From an uncultured Pelagibacteraceae bacterium (GTDB lineage: Bacteria; Pseudomonadota; Alphaproteobacteria; Pelagibacterales; Pelagibacteraceae): DNA of 64,000 bases. A program made the position numbers and the translations under genes. The stretch lies in contig CACPNO010000003.1 of NCBI GenBank assembly GCA_902635335.1, positions 1 to 64,000 of the forward strand. Direction: 5' to 3'. The notes below the pieces were generated by a model. It saw only the letters and a list, made by a program, of their open reading frames with translations. It searched no databases and was not told where the DNA came from. Of the stretch, positions 12,194-23,491 are shown one piece after another (the stretch's first letter is position 1; each line of letters opens with the position of its first letter).

Positions 12194-12358
12194 TAAAATA
12201 CTAAGTTTGAATATTCAATTTAAATTTAACTTTTTAATAAACTATATATTATATACAAACGTATAATGAAATATTCCAAAAATATTGTTGAAAATAAATA
12301 TTGTATTAAAAGATTTTCTCATAGCCAAAGATTTATATTTTGAGAGAAAATAAAAAAA

Positions 12359-13306
12359 ATGAAAAGTAATTTAAAAAATAATATATTTATCTTAATAAAA
12401 TTTATTATTCTTTTTTTAAGCTGTTTCATAATATATAAAAATCTTAACATTGATGGAAATTTTATTTATTTAAATGACAAATTTAATATAAATTTCTCTA
12501 TTATTCTTTTTATTCTATTTTTTATTTCTAGTCATTTGCAAATTTATATTACATTAGAGACTATTACTAAAAAATTAATCAAAAAAATTAACTATATTTA
12601 TTTTGCTAAATTATTTTTTAATAGCCAAATTATTAGCATAATTCTTCCACATAGTGGATTAGTATATAGAGCTTATCAATTAAAAAAATTGAAACTCTCA
12701 TATACTGACTTTGTTGGAATAAGTTATTTTCTCGCCTGGTTTAATCTTTTCTTTTTTTTAATTTTTTATTCATTTGAATTTTTAATATTTGGATCTGAGT
12801 TTGAAAATTATAGGTACACTGTTTTTTTGCTTGGAATCTTTTCTAGTTCTATAATTTACTCTTTACCATTTATTTTTTACTCAATACCAATGATTAACTT
12901 TAAAAATAAAATAATAAAAAAAATTTATGAGTACTTTAGGTATATATTTTTGATACCCATAGATTTTAAAAAAAAAAACTTTTTTAAGTTTTTATCAATA
13001 TACGGTATAATTGGTCATATAATAAATTTTTTCATGATTTTTATAGCTGTAAAGGCTATTAATATTGATTTTACATTTAGTCAGATAGTTATTTTTTTTA
13101 TAATATATTCTTTCTTAGGCCAAGTTCCTATTACACCAAAAAATTTAGGAATTAGTGAATTAGTATTTGGTTTAACATCTATTAATATGGGTATGGGTTT
13201 TGAGATTGGTTTTTTCATTATATTAATATTGAGGTTATTTAGTTTTTTTAATTTAATATTCTTTGTAATAATTTATAATTTAATTCCAATCAAAAATTAT
13301 AAATAA
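12359..13306 (+). CDS. Polytopic membrane protein, lysylphosphatidylglycerol synthase TM-region/AglD-like (UPF0104)
   Basis: About 8 hydrophobic segments; PHSGLVYRAYQLKK and PITPKNLGISELVFGL motifs; very AT-rich. Confidence 0.6.
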   Translation: MKSNLKNNIFILIKFIILFLSCFIIYKNLNIDGNFIYLNDKFNINFSIILFILFFISSHLQIYITLETITKKLIKKINYIYFAKLFFNSQIISIILPHSGLVYRAYQLKKLKLSYTDFVGISYFLAWFNLFFFLIFYSFEFLIFGSEFENYRYTVFLLGIFSSSIIYSLPFIFYSIPMINFKNKIIKKIYEYFRYIFLIPIDFKKKNFFKFLSIYGIIGHIINFFMIFIAVKAINIDFTFSQIVIFFIIYSFLGQVPITPKNLGISELVFGLTSINMGMGFEIGFFIILILRLFSFFNLIFFVIIYNLIPIKNYK

Positions 13307-13481
13307 GATAAATGTAAAAATAATTGTTTAAATTTTTTAAAAAAGTTATCATTATAAATTTGCAGATATACTAAATTATTTCCAGTATTAGATATAGTTA
13401 ATTGTTTTTTGGGAAATTTATATTTTCAAAAAATACCTAAATGATCTTTTATTAAAGTAAATCATAAATAAATTTAAAAAT

Positions 13482-14273
13482 TTATTCACCCATGTTAATT
13501 AAAGTCCCCTTATTTTTTGCTGCATTGAAAGAATAATAAAACAAAACAATTGAAAGAGATAAATAAAAAGCATTCCACATAAACGCATAGTAAACATTTT
13601 GAATATTAACTGTTTGGTTAATTAAAATATTTCTAGCCTCTTCAAATATGTAAACTAATGGCAGAATAAATGCTATTTTTTGAAATATTTCTGGAAGAGT
13701 TTCTATTGGATAATAAATGCATCCAAAAGGTGCCAGTAAAAACATTGTTGACCATGCTATATTTTCAAAAGAGGGTCCAAATCTAAGCAGACCTGAAGAA
13801 ACTAAAATACCAAGTGTGATCCCAAAAATATAAAGACTTAAAAAAAGAAAAAATAAAAATATTCCTAAATCTAAAATTGAAATTCCAAACAATGGGGATG
13901 TAAGTAAAATTGCTGGTACTAACCCAATAAGAGACCTAATCAATGCAGTTATAACAAGTGAAGTTAAAATCTCACCAATCCTCATTGGTGCTATAAAAAG
14001 ATTAGTAAAATTTCTACTCCAAATTTCTTCCAAAAAAAGCATATTGAAACCAATACTTGTCCTAAACAAAAAATCATAAAGAATTGCACACGTAAGGATT
14101 ACACCAACTGCATTATTGTAATAAGTTGTGTGTGTTGCAAAAAAATTAGATATAAATCCCCATAATGTAATTTGAATAGATGGCCAGTAAACTAGATCTA
14201 ATATTCTAGGAAATGATCTAGTGATTAGATAAAAATGCCTCAAAAACAAACCGTATATTCTAGTTATACTCAC
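13482..14273 (-). CDS. ABC-2 type transporter permease
   Basis: About 6 TM segments, ABC-2 permease-like sequence, overlaps the ATPase gene. Confidence 0.82.
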   Translation of the reverse strand: MSITRIYGLFLRHFYLITRSFPRILDLVYWPSIQITLWGFISNFFATHTTYYNNAVGVILTCAILYDFLFRTSIGFNMLFLEEIWSRNFTNLFIAPMRIGEILTSLVITALIRSLIGLVPAILLTSPLFGISILDLGIFLFFLFLSLYIFGITLGILVSSGLLRFGPSFENIAWSTMFLLAPFGCIYYPIETLPEIFQKIAFILPLVYIFEEARNILINQTVNIQNVYYAFMWNAFYLSLSIVLFYYSFNAAKNKGTLINMGE

Positions 14274-14997
14274 TTTTACTCCTTGATAGTTTTAAAAAAA
14301 CTTCCTCTAAATTTGTTCTACCATGTTTTGTAATTAAATCTTTGGGGTTTCCTTGATCAATAATTTCACCATTCTTCATCATTAATACAGATTTACATAA
14401 ACGTGTAACTTCATTCATATTATGAGAAGCTAAAAGTATCGAAATTTTTTTTTCTTTTTTATAATCTTCTAAAAATGTTCTAACAAAATCTCCTACTTCT
14501 GGGTCTAAAGAAGCAGTTGGTTCGTCAAGTAGCAGAACTTTTGGTTCATTAACTAGGGCTTTTGCTAAACTTACCCTATTTTTTTGACCTGATGAAAGTT
14601 CCCCAGTAATACTGTTTAATAATTCACCTATTCGTAGCTTTTCCGACAAATACTCAATTCGTTCCTTAATATTTTTAACTTTATAAAGTTTAGAGTAAAC
14701 ATATAAATTCTGTTTCACGGTAAGTTTTTTGGGCAGTTCAATATATGGGGATATAAAATTAATCATTTCAAGAATTTGAATTCTATTTTCTTCAAGTTTA
14801 AGATTATTGATAAATATTTGACCACTTGTAGGTTTAAGCAAGCCTAGCAACATTCCAATAGTTGTTGTTTTTCCAGATCCATTAGGACCAAGTAAACCTA
14901 AAATTTCATCTTCCTCAACATTAAATGATATTCCTTTTACAGCTTCTTTATTGCCATAATTTTTTTTTATGTTTTGAACTTCAATTAAGTTTTTCAT
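14260..14997 (-). CDS. ABC transporter ATP-binding protein
   Basis: GLLGPNGSGKTT, LSSGQKNRVSLAKAL, LLLDEPTASLDP. Confidence 0.93.
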   Translation of the reverse strand: MKNLIEVQNIKKNYGNKEAVKGISFNVEEDEILGLLGPNGSGKTTTIGMLLGLLKPTSGQIFINNLKLEENRIQILEMINFISPYIELPKKLTVKQNLYVYSKLYKVKNIKERIEYLSEKLRIGELLNSITGELSSGQKNRVSLAKALVNEPKVLLLDEPTASLDPEVGDFVRTFLEDYKKEKKISILLASHNMNEVTRLCKSVLMMKNGEIIDQGNPKDLITKHGRTNLEEVFLKLSRSKSEYN

Positions 14998-15926
14998 TTT
15001 TTTGATGCTCTTAAAATTCTATCATTAATAGCTTCACCAATATTAATATTTGGTATTTTTTCAATAGCAATTTTTTTGTAACCTTTTTTTTTTATTATTC
15101 TTAACGTCTTATATAAATTTTTTGCAGCTTGCTTTAAATTACTTGTCTTACTTATATAAAAATAGTTTTTGTTTAATTTTTTTCTTTTTTTTATCAATAT
15201 ATATGCTTCATTTTGATAATTTTTTTTGGCATTTAGTCTCACAGGTATTCCAGGTGAATAATGCAATTTACTAGTACCAGGAACTTTTATTTTAATCTTT
15301 TTTTTATTCTTATTTTCTAACTGATTAATTATCTTATAGATTGATTTACTATTTATTCCTCCTAATCTTAAAATATGAGGTTTTCCAATAAGATTTATAA
15401 TTGTTGACTCTAAACCTATTTTTGAAGAACCACCATCTAAGATAAACTTTAATTTAGGACCAAATTCATCAAACACATCCTGTTTTGAAACAGGACTTAT
15501 ACTTGTTGAAATATTTGCACTTGGGGCCGCAAGTGGATAATTAATTTTTTTTAATAGTTTTCTAGTTAAAGGATGACTTGGAAATCTAACTGCAATTTTA
15601 TTTGAATTATTTGTAATAATTTTTGAAACCCTACTTTTCTTTTTTAATTTTAAAACAAATGATATCGGTCCTGGGCAAAATTTTTTGTAAAGTTTAATAA
15701 AAGTATTATTAATTTCACAATCTTTTCTTAAGCAATTAACACTATAATAGTGAGTAATTAAAGGATTGTTTCTAGGTCTTTTTTTTAATTTATATACTCT
15801 TGAAACTGCTTTATCAGAGTACGCATTTCCTGCCAGTCCATAGACTGTCTCGGTAGGGATCGCTATACATTCATTATTATTTAAGTATTTTATTGCTTTT
15901 TTAATATTTGAATCATTCTTTTTCAT
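14994..15926 (-). CDS. Threonylcarbamoyl-AMP synthase (Sua5/YrdC/YciO family)
   Basis: CIAIPTETVYGLAGNAYSDKAVSRVYKLKKRPRNNPL, PLAAPSANIS, C-terminal Sua5 domain. Confidence 0.92.
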   Translation of the reverse strand: MKKNDSNIKKAIKYLNNNECIAIPTETVYGLAGNAYSDKAVSRVYKLKKRPRNNPLITHYYSVNCLRKDCEINNTFIKLYKKFCPGPISFVLKLKKKSRVSKIITNNSNKIAVRFPSHPLTRKLLKKINYPLAAPSANISTSISPVSKQDVFDEFGPKLKFILDGGSSKIGLESTIINLIGKPHILRLGGINSKSIYKIINQLENKNKKKIKIKVPGTSKLHYSPGIPVRLNAKKNYQNEAYILIKKRKKLNKNYFYISKTSNLKQAAKNLYKTLRIIKKKGYKKIAIEKIPNINIGEAINDRILRASKK

Positions 15927-15946
15927 ATAATATTACCAACTAATAT

Positions 15947-16201
15947 ATGAATGAAAAAAATTTGCCAGATGATATTGCGTCAAAATCTTTAAATGAGCTT
16001 ACTGATTTAGCAGATGAAATTATTAAAAATTTGGAAAATAGAAATAATCTAGAAAATACATCTGAAGACTATGCAAATTTATTAAAAATTAATAGGTTAA
16101 TAGAAAAAAAATTCCAAAAAAATTTTAAAGAAATATCTGATAAAACAATTTTTAAAATTAAAGATATAAAATCAAATAAAAATGCAAAAAAAGTTAAATA
16201 A
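15947..16201 (+). CDS. xseB: Exodeoxyribonuclease VII small subunit
   Basis: Short acidic/coiled ORF (KSLNELTDLADEIIKNLENRNNLEN) directly upstream of ispA-dxs, as in other proteobacteria. Confidence 0.7.
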   Translation: MNEKNLPDDIASKSLNELTDLADEIIKNLENRNNLENTSEDYANLLKINRLIEKKFQKNFKEISDKTIFKIKDIKSNKNAKKVK

Positions 16202-17051
16202 AATAGTTAATAGGACTAACAATTATCTTTATAAATATTTTTCCAAACAAAAAAAAACGGAACTAACTAAACCAATGCTTTATGGACTTTTACCTGGAGG
16301 TAAAAAAGTAAGATCAAAAATACTCTTTGATATTGGATCTATATTCGAAGTAGATAAAAAAAATATTTTGCAAGTTGCTGCAGCAGTTGAATGTATACAT
16401 GCTTATTCATTAATACATGATGACTTACCATGTATGGATAATGATAATTTGAGAAGAGGAAAATTGACCACACACAAAAAGTTTAGCGAGTCAACAGCAA
16501 TTCTTGCTGGCAATTCTCTACTTACTATTGCATTTCAAATTCTTAGTGAAAAAAGATTAAATTTAGATGATCATAAAAAAATAGAATTAATAAACCTACT
16601 TTCCGAAAGCTCGGGACATACAGGAATTGCTGGTGGGCAGTTTTTAGACTTAAGTTATGAAAAAATTAAAAAAAATAAAAAACAAATTATAGATATGCAA
16701 ATAAAAAAGACTGGTAAACTTTTTAGTTTCTGTTGTGTTGCCCCTATTATAATGTCTGGTAAAACAAAATACCTGAATAAGTTTACTAAAATAGGCAATG
16801 AAATTGGATTATTATTTCAAATTGCTGATGACTTGATAGATTTAAGAGGCAAATCATCTAGTGCAGGAAAAAAAACTAAAAAAGATTTAAAAATGGGAAA
16901 AGCTACTTTAATAAGTTTACTAGGCACTAATAATACTATTAAATATGCAGATAACTTAAAATTAAAAATATTTAAAAGTTTAAAAATTTTTGGAAAAAAA
17001 GGCGACGATTTTAGAGAAACAATAAATTATATTTTAAATAGAACAAAGTGA
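16182..17051 (+). CDS. ispA: Farnesyl diphosphate synthase
   Basis: [20 protein letters not shown] and QIADDLID aspartate-rich motifs; xseB-ispA-dxs order. Confidence 0.93.
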   Translation: MQKKLNKIVNRTNNYLYKYFSKQKKTELTKPMLYGLLPGGKKVRSKILFDIGSIFEVDKKNILQVAAAVECIHAYSLIHDDLPCMDNDNLRRGKLTTHKKFSESTAILAGNSLLTIAFQILSEKRLNLDDHKKIELINLLSESSGHTGIAGGQFLDLSYEKIKKNKKQIIDMQIKKTGKLFSFCCVAPIIMSGKTKYLNKFTKIGNEIGLLFQIADDLIDLRGKSSSAGKKTKKDLKMGKATLISLLGTNNTIKYADNLKLKIFKSLKIFGKKGDDFRETINYILNRTK

Positions 17052-18961
17052 GCAATAATTATAAATTTCTAGATAATATAAATTTTCCTGATGATGTAAG
17101 AAAATTATCACAATCTGATATTAAAATTTTGGCAGACGAGGTTCGACAAGAGTTAATTGATGTTGTTTCTGAAACAGGGGGGCATTTAGGTGCTGGACTA
17201 GGAGTTGTAGAATTGACTGTTGTCTTACACTATATATTTAATACTCCTCATGATAAATTAATTTGGGATGTAGGGCATCAAACTTATCCGCATAAAATAT
17301 TAACTGGTAGAAAAAAACTAATAAGAACTCTTAGAAAAGGTGAAGGATTATCAGGTTTTACAAAAAGATCAGAAAGTGAGTATGATCCATTTGGTGCTGC
17401 CCATAGTTCAACTTCTATTTCATCTGCATTAGGAATAGCAGTAGCAAATAAGTTATCAAATAAATCAGATAATGTAATTGCAGTCATAGGTGATGGGGCG
17501 ATAAGTGCTGGTATGGCTTATGAGGCTATGAATAATGCAGGTGGAAGCAAAACAAAGATGATTGTTGTTTTAAATGATAACGATATGTCAATTTCAAAAC
17601 CTGTTGGTGCTATGAGAAAATATCTAGCAAAAATTTTATCTGGTAAAGTTTATTTTAGTTTTAGAGAAACATTAAAATTAATTATATCTGCTTTTTCAAA
17701 AAGATTTAAAAATCAAGCTGGAAAAGCTGAAGATTTTTTAAGATCTGCAGTAACTGGTGGAACATTATTTAATTCTATGGGATTTTACTATGTTGGACCA
17801 ATTGATGGACACGATATTGATTCAATGGTCTCAGTATTTAATAATGTAAAGGATATTAATTATGATGGACCAATTTTAATTCATGTTAAAACTGAGAAAG
17901 GAAAAGGTTATTCGTTTGCTGAAAAATCGGAGGATAAATTTCATGGTGTTTCAAAATTTAATGTAAAAACTGGAGAACAAGAAAAGTCTAAATCTAATGC
18001 TCCTTCTTATACAAAAGTATTCGCCAATTCATTAATCAAACATGCAGAAAAAGACAGTAAGGTCGTTGGCATAACTGCCGCTATGCCATCAGGGACAGGG
18101 ATGGATTTATTTGGAAAAAAATTTCCAGAAAGAATGTTTGATGTTGGGATAGCCGAACAACATGCTGTTACTTTTGCTGCGGGTATGGCTACTGAAGGAT
18201 ATAAACCTTACGCTGCAATATACTCAACATTTCTTCAAAGAGCTTATGATCAGGTCGTCCACGATGTTGCCATACAATCTTTGCCTGTTAGATTTGCAAT
18301 CGACAGAGCGGGGTTAGTTGGTGCTGATGGCCCAACACATGCTGGATCTTTTGATATAACATACCTTTCAACATTACCAAATTTTGTAGTAATGGCTGCA
18401 AGTGATGAAGCCGAGCTTGTAAGAATGATAAATACATCAATGGATATAAACGATAGACCATCAGCTTTTAGATATCCAAGGGGCAATGGTGTGGGAGTTC
18501 AATTACCTGAAATAACTGAGAAAATTGAGTTGGGTAAAGCAAAAATAATTAAAGAGGGAAAAAAAGTTGCAATTTTAAATTTTGGAGCAAGATTACATGA
18601 GTGTATTTTGGCTTCCGAAAATTTAATAAAAAAAGGAATTGATATCTCTATTATTGATGCAAGATTTGCAAAACCGTTAGATGAAAACCTAATATGGCAA
18701 ATCGCTACAGAACATGAGATTTTGATTACAATAGAAGAAGGTTCAATAGGGGGATTTGGATCTCACGTGAGCCAATTTTTAAGTGAAAAAAATTTATTAG
18801 ACAGTAATCTAAAATTTAGATCAATGATATTGCCTGATAGATTTATTGATCATGATAAACCAGAGCTGATGTATAAGTTTGCTAATTTAGACTCTATTGG
18901 TATTGAAAATAAAATATTAGATACTTTGAATTCAAAAGTTTTAATTAAAAAATCTAATTAA
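17048..18961 (+). CDS. dxs: 1-deoxy-D-xylulose-5-phosphate synthase (GTG start)
   Basis: [52 protein letters not shown]. Confidence 0.97.
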   Translation: MSNNYKFLDNINFPDDVRKLSQSDIKILADEVRQELIDVVSETGGHLGAGLGVVELTVVLHYIFNTPHDKLIWDVGHQTYPHKILTGRKKLIRTLRKGEGLSGFTKRSESEYDPFGAAHSSTSISSALGIAVANKLSNKSDNVIAVIGDGAISAGMAYEAMNNAGGSKTKMIVVLNDNDMSISKPVGAMRKYLAKILSGKVYFSFRETLKLIISAFSKRFKNQAGKAEDFLRSAVTGGTLFNSMGFYYVGPIDGHDIDSMVSVFNNVKDINYDGPILIHVKTEKGKGYSFAEKSEDKFHGVSKFNVKTGEQEKSKSNAPSYTKVFANSLIKHAEKDSKVVGITAAMPSGTGMDLFGKKFPERMFDVGIAEQHAVTFAAGMATEGYKPYAAIYSTFLQRAYDQVVHDVAIQSLPVRFAIDRAGLVGADGPTHAGSFDITYLSTLPNFVVMAASDEAELVRMINTSMDINDRPSAFRYPRGNGVGVQLPEITEKIELGKAKIIKEGKKVAILNFGARLHECILASENLIKKGIDISIIDARFAKPLDENLIWQIATEHEILITIEEGSIGGFGSHVSQFLSEKNLLDSNLKFRSMILPDRFIDHDKPELMYKFANLDSIGIENKILDTLNSKVLIKKSN

Positions 18962-20043
18962 ATTTTATTTTGAGCTGCATTCATTAAGTAGTGATCAAGA
19001 ATTACACAATGCATCATCGCCTCTCCTATTGGAACCGCTCTAATTCCAACACATGGGTCATGTCTTCCTTTTACAGATATTGTCGTATTCTTCCCAAATC
19101 TATCGATTGTTTTCCTCGATGACAAAATAGATGATGTTGGTTTTACTGCAAATGAAACATTTATTTCTTGTCCAGTAGATATTCCACCAAGAATTCCTCC
19201 TGCATTATTTGATTTGAAACTTGTTTTACCTTTTCTTTTCAAAATTTCATCAGAGTTTTCCTCACCTGTTAACATTGCAGAGTTCATTCCTGATCCAATA
19301 TTTACACCCTTTACAGCATTAATGCTCATCATTGCTGCCGCAAGATCCATATCTAATTTTGAGTATATTGGCGCTCCAAGTCCCAAAGGAACTCCTCTTG
19401 CTCTAACTTCAATTATTGCTCCACAAGATGATCCAGCTTTTCTTATCCCAAGTAAATATTTTTCCCAAAGTTTAATCACAGTTTTATCAGGACAAAAAAA
19501 TGGGTTACTAGAAATTGTTTTGTCTTTCCATTTCTTTAAGTCACAACCTAATATCCCTAACTGTGTAACAGCACCAACAGCTTGATACTTCTTTCCAATT
19601 TTACTTTTCAAAACAACTTTTGCAATAGCACCCGCCGCAACTCTAGCTGCAGTCTCGCGAGCAGATTGCCTTCCACCACCTCTGTAATCCCGGATACCGT
19701 ATTTTTTGAAATAAGTATAATCTGCATGTCCTGGTCTAAATTTATTCTTTATTGTCTCATAGTCTCTAGATCTCATATCTTTATTATAAATTATTAGGGA
19801 AATTGGAGTTCCAGTTGTTCTACCCTCAAAAACACCAGATAAAATATTAATTTTGTCGTCCTCTTTTCTTTGAGTTGTAAATTTAGATTGTCCTGGTTTT
19901 CTTTTATTTAGTTCTTTTTGTATATCACTTTCCTTTATTGGAATATTTGGAGGGCAGCCATCTACGACGCATCCAATAGCTGGCCCATGTGACTCTCCCC
20001 AAGTGGTAAACCTAAATAACTTTCCAAAAGTATTAAATGACAT
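18958..20043 (-). CDS. aroC: Chorismate synthase
   Basis: [55 protein letters not shown]. Confidence 0.97.
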   Translation of the reverse strand: MSFNTFGKLFRFTTWGESHGPAIGCVVDGCPPNIPIKESDIQKELNKRKPGQSKFTTQRKEDDKINILSGVFEGRTTGTPISLIIYNKDMRSRDYETIKNKFRPGHADYTYFKKYGIRDYRGGGRQSARETAARVAAGAIAKVVLKSKIGKKYQAVGAVTQLGILGCDLKKWKDKTISSNPFFCPDKTVIKLWEKYLLGIRKAGSSCGAIIEVRARGVPLGLGAPIYSKLDMDLAAAMMSINAVKGVNIGSGMNSAMLTGEENSDEILKRKGKTSFKSNNAGGILGGISTGQEINVSFAVKPTSSILSSRKTIDRFGKNTTISVKGRHDPCVGIRAVPIGEAMMHCVILDHYLMNAAQNKI

Positions 20044-20075
20044 TATCTTAATGTATAAATTATTTTTTTAAATTT

Positions 20076-20699
20076 ATGAACGAAAAAAACTCACTTGGAC
20101 TAAATCTTTGCTTTAAAGAACATAATAACCCAATAAAACTTTTTGAAGAATGGTTCAATAAAGCAAAAAAAACAGAAATTAATGATCCAAACGCATTTGC
20201 AGTTGGAACTGTAAATAAAAATGGATTTCCAACAGTTAGAATGGTGCTTCTTAAAGATTTTGATAAAAATGGATTTGTTTTTTATACAAACCTTAATAGT
20301 GATAAAAGCAAAGCAATCAGAAATACCTCAAAAATTTCAATGTGCTTTCATTGGAAAAGTTTGCAAAGGCAAATTAGAATAATTGGTGTTGCATCTAAAG
20401 TATCAAAAAAAGAAGCTGATGATTATTATAATTCTAGAGCCTATGGAAGTAGAATAGGCGCATGGGCCTCAAAGCAAAGCTCTATTTTAAAACAAAGACA
20501 AGATTTATATAAGTCCATTGAGGAATTTAAGAAAAAATATCCAAATAAAAATAATATACCACGTCCTGAACATTGGTCTGGTTGGAGAATTAAACCAAAG
20601 GAAATTGAATTTTGGCTAGATGGACAGAATCGAATTCATGAAAGATTAAAATATATTAGATTACCCAAAAAATGGAAAAAAGTATTATTAAGTCCTTAG
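20076..20699 (+). CDS. pdxH: Pyridoxamine 5'-phosphate oxidase
   Basis: PTVRMVLLKDFDKNGFVFYTN, RQIRIIGVASKVS, WSGWRIKPKEIEFW. Confidence 0.95.
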   Translation: MNEKNSLGLNLCFKEHNNPIKLFEEWFNKAKKTEINDPNAFAVGTVNKNGFPTVRMVLLKDFDKNGFVFYTNLNSDKSKAIRNTSKISMCFHWKSLQRQIRIIGVASKVSKKEADDYYNSRAYGSRIGAWASKQSSILKQRQDLYKSIEEFKKKYPNKNNIPRPEHWSGWRIKPKEIEFWLDGQNRIHERLKYIRLPKKWKKVLLSP

Positions 20700-21709
20700 A
20701 AATTTCTTTCAATACTAAAAGAAGTTAAGTTTTTTAATATATTTTTTTCTTCAGACTCTTCAAACACACTTAAAGAATTGGAAGCTAAATTAATATAATG
20801 TTCTGCTTTTTTATAACACTCATTAATAATATTATTTTTTTTTATTAGATTTAACACATATTCTAAGTTTTGCTTTTCACGAATATCTTTTTCAAAAAAA
20901 GATTTTAATTTTTCTTTTTCAAACTTATCAACTTTTTGATAAAGTAAAATTATTGGCAAAGTCACTTTACCCTCATAAAAGTCATTGCCAATATTTTTTC
21001 CAAATAACTTTAATTCAGAATTATAGTCTAATGTGTCATCTGCTATTTGAAATGTAAGACCTAAGTTTTTTCCATAAAATTCTAAAGCATTTTTATATTT
21101 TAAATCTTTTTCAGCAATAATTGCTCCAACTTTAGTAGCCGCGGCAAACAAAGACGCAGTTTTTGATGAAATAATATTTAGATATGTTTCTTCTAAGATA
21201 TCTATTTCTTTATTGTGTTGTAATTGTAGAACTTCACCTTGTGCAATTTCAGACGATGTAGTTGCTAAAAGTTTTAAAAGTTCTAAATTACCGTCCTCTA
21301 CCATCATTTCAAAACATTTACTAAGTAAATAATCACCTACCAAAATAGAGGAATGATTCCCCCAGACTGTGTTCAGTGTTTTTTTCCCTCTTCTAAGATC
21401 AGCACTATCTATTACATCGTCATGCATTAAAGTAGCTGCATGTATAAGTTCTACACAAGCAGCAAGATTTACATCTCTTAATCCTTTATGATATTCACAT
21501 ATTTTAGCACTTTGTAAGGTCAAGAGTGCTCTTAGTCTTTTACCACCAGTTTTTAAATGATACTTGGTCATCTTTTGAACTAAGTCAACTTTACTTACTA
21601 GTCTGGAGTTAATTTTTTCTTCAACTAGAATCAATTTATTATCAACAGAATTTTTTAAATCTTCATAAGAATTATTAATTTGTTTTTTTAGCTGTATTAC
21701 AGTTCCCAT
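20696..21709 (-). CDS. ispB: Octaprenyl/all-trans polyprenyl diphosphate synthase
   Basis: GGKRLRALLTL, LMHDDVIDSADLRRGK, QIADDTLDY. Confidence 0.92.
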   Translation of the reverse strand: MGTVIQLKKQINNSYEDLKNSVDNKLILVEEKINSRLVSKVDLVQKMTKYHLKTGGKRLRALLTLQSAKICEYHKGLRDVNLAACVELIHAATLMHDDVIDSADLRRGKKTLNTVWGNHSSILVGDYLLSKCFEMMVEDGNLELLKLLATTSSEIAQGEVLQLQHNKEIDILEETYLNIISSKTASLFAAATKVGAIIAEKDLKYKNALEFYGKNLGLTFQIADDTLDYNSELKLFGKNIGNDFYEGKVTLPIILLYQKVDKFEKEKLKSFFEKDIREKQNLEYVLNLIKKNNIINECYKKAEHYINLASNSLSVFEESEEKNILKNLTSFSIERNF

Positions 21710-21819
21710 ATTTTAAAACTATTATATCCAATTTATTAATATACTTATCAATTGACGCACCTTATTCTTTAATTATAACTAGGGTTTATAATATATTAAA
21801 AAAATTTATAACAATTCTA

Positions 21820-22629
21820 ATGTTCTCATTTTTTAAAAAAAAAAAGATAATAAGTCACCTTAGATTATCAGGAGTTATAGGAAATGTTGGAAGGTTCAGA
21901 CAAGGAATAGAATATTCAACTGAGGAGGAAATAATAAAAAAGGCTTTTTCAGTAAAGAAATCTTTAGCCGTTGCAATTACAGTTAATTCACCAGGTGGAT
22001 CTCCAGTACAATCACATTTGATTTACAAACTAATAAAAGAGCAATCTAAGAAAACAAAAAAAAAAGTAATTGTTTTTGCTGAAGATGTAGCGGCATCTGG
22101 TGGATATCTTATATCATGTGCAGGTGACGAAATTTATGCTAACTCAAGTTCAATCATAGGATCTATCGGAGTTATTTCTGCATCATTTGGTTTTAAAAAT
22201 TTAATTGAAAAAATTGGGATTGAAAGAAGAGTTTACACTGCAGGAAAAAATAAAAGTACATTAGATCCTTTTTTGGATGAAAAAGAAGAGGATATTAATC
22301 GTTTAAAAAATATTCAATTAGAAATACATCAAGATTTTATAGATGTTGTTGAGGAAAGTAGAAAAGAAAAATTAAACAAAAACTCTGGTATTGAACTTTT
22401 CACGGGGGAATTTTGGGCAGGAAAAAAAGCAAAAGAATTAGGACTAATCGATGGATTAGGAAATGCAGATCAAATATTAAGAGAGAAATATGGTGAAGAA
22501 ATAGAAATCAAAAAATTTGGAAAAAGTAAAGGATGGTTATCAAAAAAGCTATCATCTTCTGAAAATTATACTGACAGAGTAATCAGTTTATTAGAAGAAA
22601 GATCAATCTGGCAAAGGTATGGTCTCTAA
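21820..22629 (+). CDS. S49 family serine peptidase (SppA/SohB-like)
   Basis: [31 protein letters not shown]. Confidence 0.9.
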   Translation: MFSFFKKKKIISHLRLSGVIGNVGRFRQGIEYSTEEEIIKKAFSVKKSLAVAITVNSPGGSPVQSHLIYKLIKEQSKKTKKKVIVFAEDVAASGGYLISCAGDEIYANSSSIIGSIGVISASFGFKNLIEKIGIERRVYTAGKNKSTLDPFLDEKEEDINRLKNIQLEIHQDFIDVVEESRKEKLNKNSGIELFTGEFWAGKKAKELGLIDGLGNADQILREKYGEEIEIKKFGKSKGWLSKKLSSSENYTDRVISLLEERSIWQRYGL

Positions 22630-23491
22630 AATAAAAAAAAAAACTTTATCTTTTCAAGATACAATCTTTAATTTGCAAAAGTTCTGGTCTAAAAAAGGTT
22701 GTGTAATATTACAGCCGTACGATCTAGAGGTAGGAGCTGGGACATTCCATCCTGCAACCACTCTAAGATCACTTGGCTCAAAACCATGGAAAACTGCATA
22801 TGTTCAACCATCACGCAGACCCACTGATGGAAGATATGGTGACAATCCCAATAGATTACAACATTATTATCAATTTCAAGTTTTAATTAAACCTTCACCA
22901 AAAGAAATAAAAAATATGTATTTAAATAGTTTGTCATCAATAGGCATTAATCATGAGGAACACGATATAAGGTTTGTTGAAGATGACTGGGAAAGCCCTA
23001 CATTAGGAGCGGCAGGTCTTGGATGGGAAGTTTGGTGTGATGGTATGGAAGTTACTCAGTTTACCTATTTCCAACAAATGGCAGGAGTTGAATGTAAACC
23101 TGTATCTGTTGAAATTACATATGGACTAGAGAGATTGTGCATGTTTATTCAAAATAAAAAAAGTGTTTTTGACTTAATATGGAATGATGAAGGAATTACT
23201 TACAAAGATGTTTTTCATCAGTCAGAGAAAGAATTTTCAGCATATAATTTTGAATATGCCAATACTGATAATTTATTTAAAATATTTGAAATGCTTGAAG
23301 ACGAAACAAAATTATTAGTTGAAAAAAAAATTTCTCTTCCAGCTTATGATCAATGTTTAAAATGTAGTCATGTCTTTAATATTTTAGATGCAAGAGGGGT
23401 GATTAGTGTAGCACAAAGGGCTGAATATATTGCAAGAATAAGGGAACTAACTAAATCAATTGGGAAAGTTTGGATTGAAAGCCAAAGTTAA
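22619..23491 (+). CDS. glyQ: Glycyl-tRNA synthetase alpha subunit
   Basis: [46 protein letters not shown]. Confidence 0.98.
   Translation: MVSKIKKKTLSFQDTIFNLQKFWSKKGCVILQPYDLEVGAGTFHPATTLRSLGSKPWKTAYVQPSRRPTDGRYGDNPNRLQHYYQFQVLIKPSPKEIKNMYLNSLSSIGINHEEHDIRFVEDDWESPTLGAAGLGWEVWCDGMEVTQFTYFQQMAGVECKPVSVEITYGLERLCMFIQNKKSVFDLIWNDEGITYKDVFHQSEKEFSAYNFEYANTDNLFKIFEMLEDETKLLVEKKISLPAYDQCLKCSHVFNILDARGVISVAQRAEYIARIRELTKSIGKVWIESQS

Noticed and set aside
13307-13481. Possible gene remnant or ncRNA in the gap before the ABC permease
   Set aside because: Only AT-rich sequence with no recognisable coding or RNA signature.
19214-19797. Plus-strand ORFs of 123 and 71 aa inside aroC
   Set aside because: Antisense shadows of a clear chorismate synthase gene.
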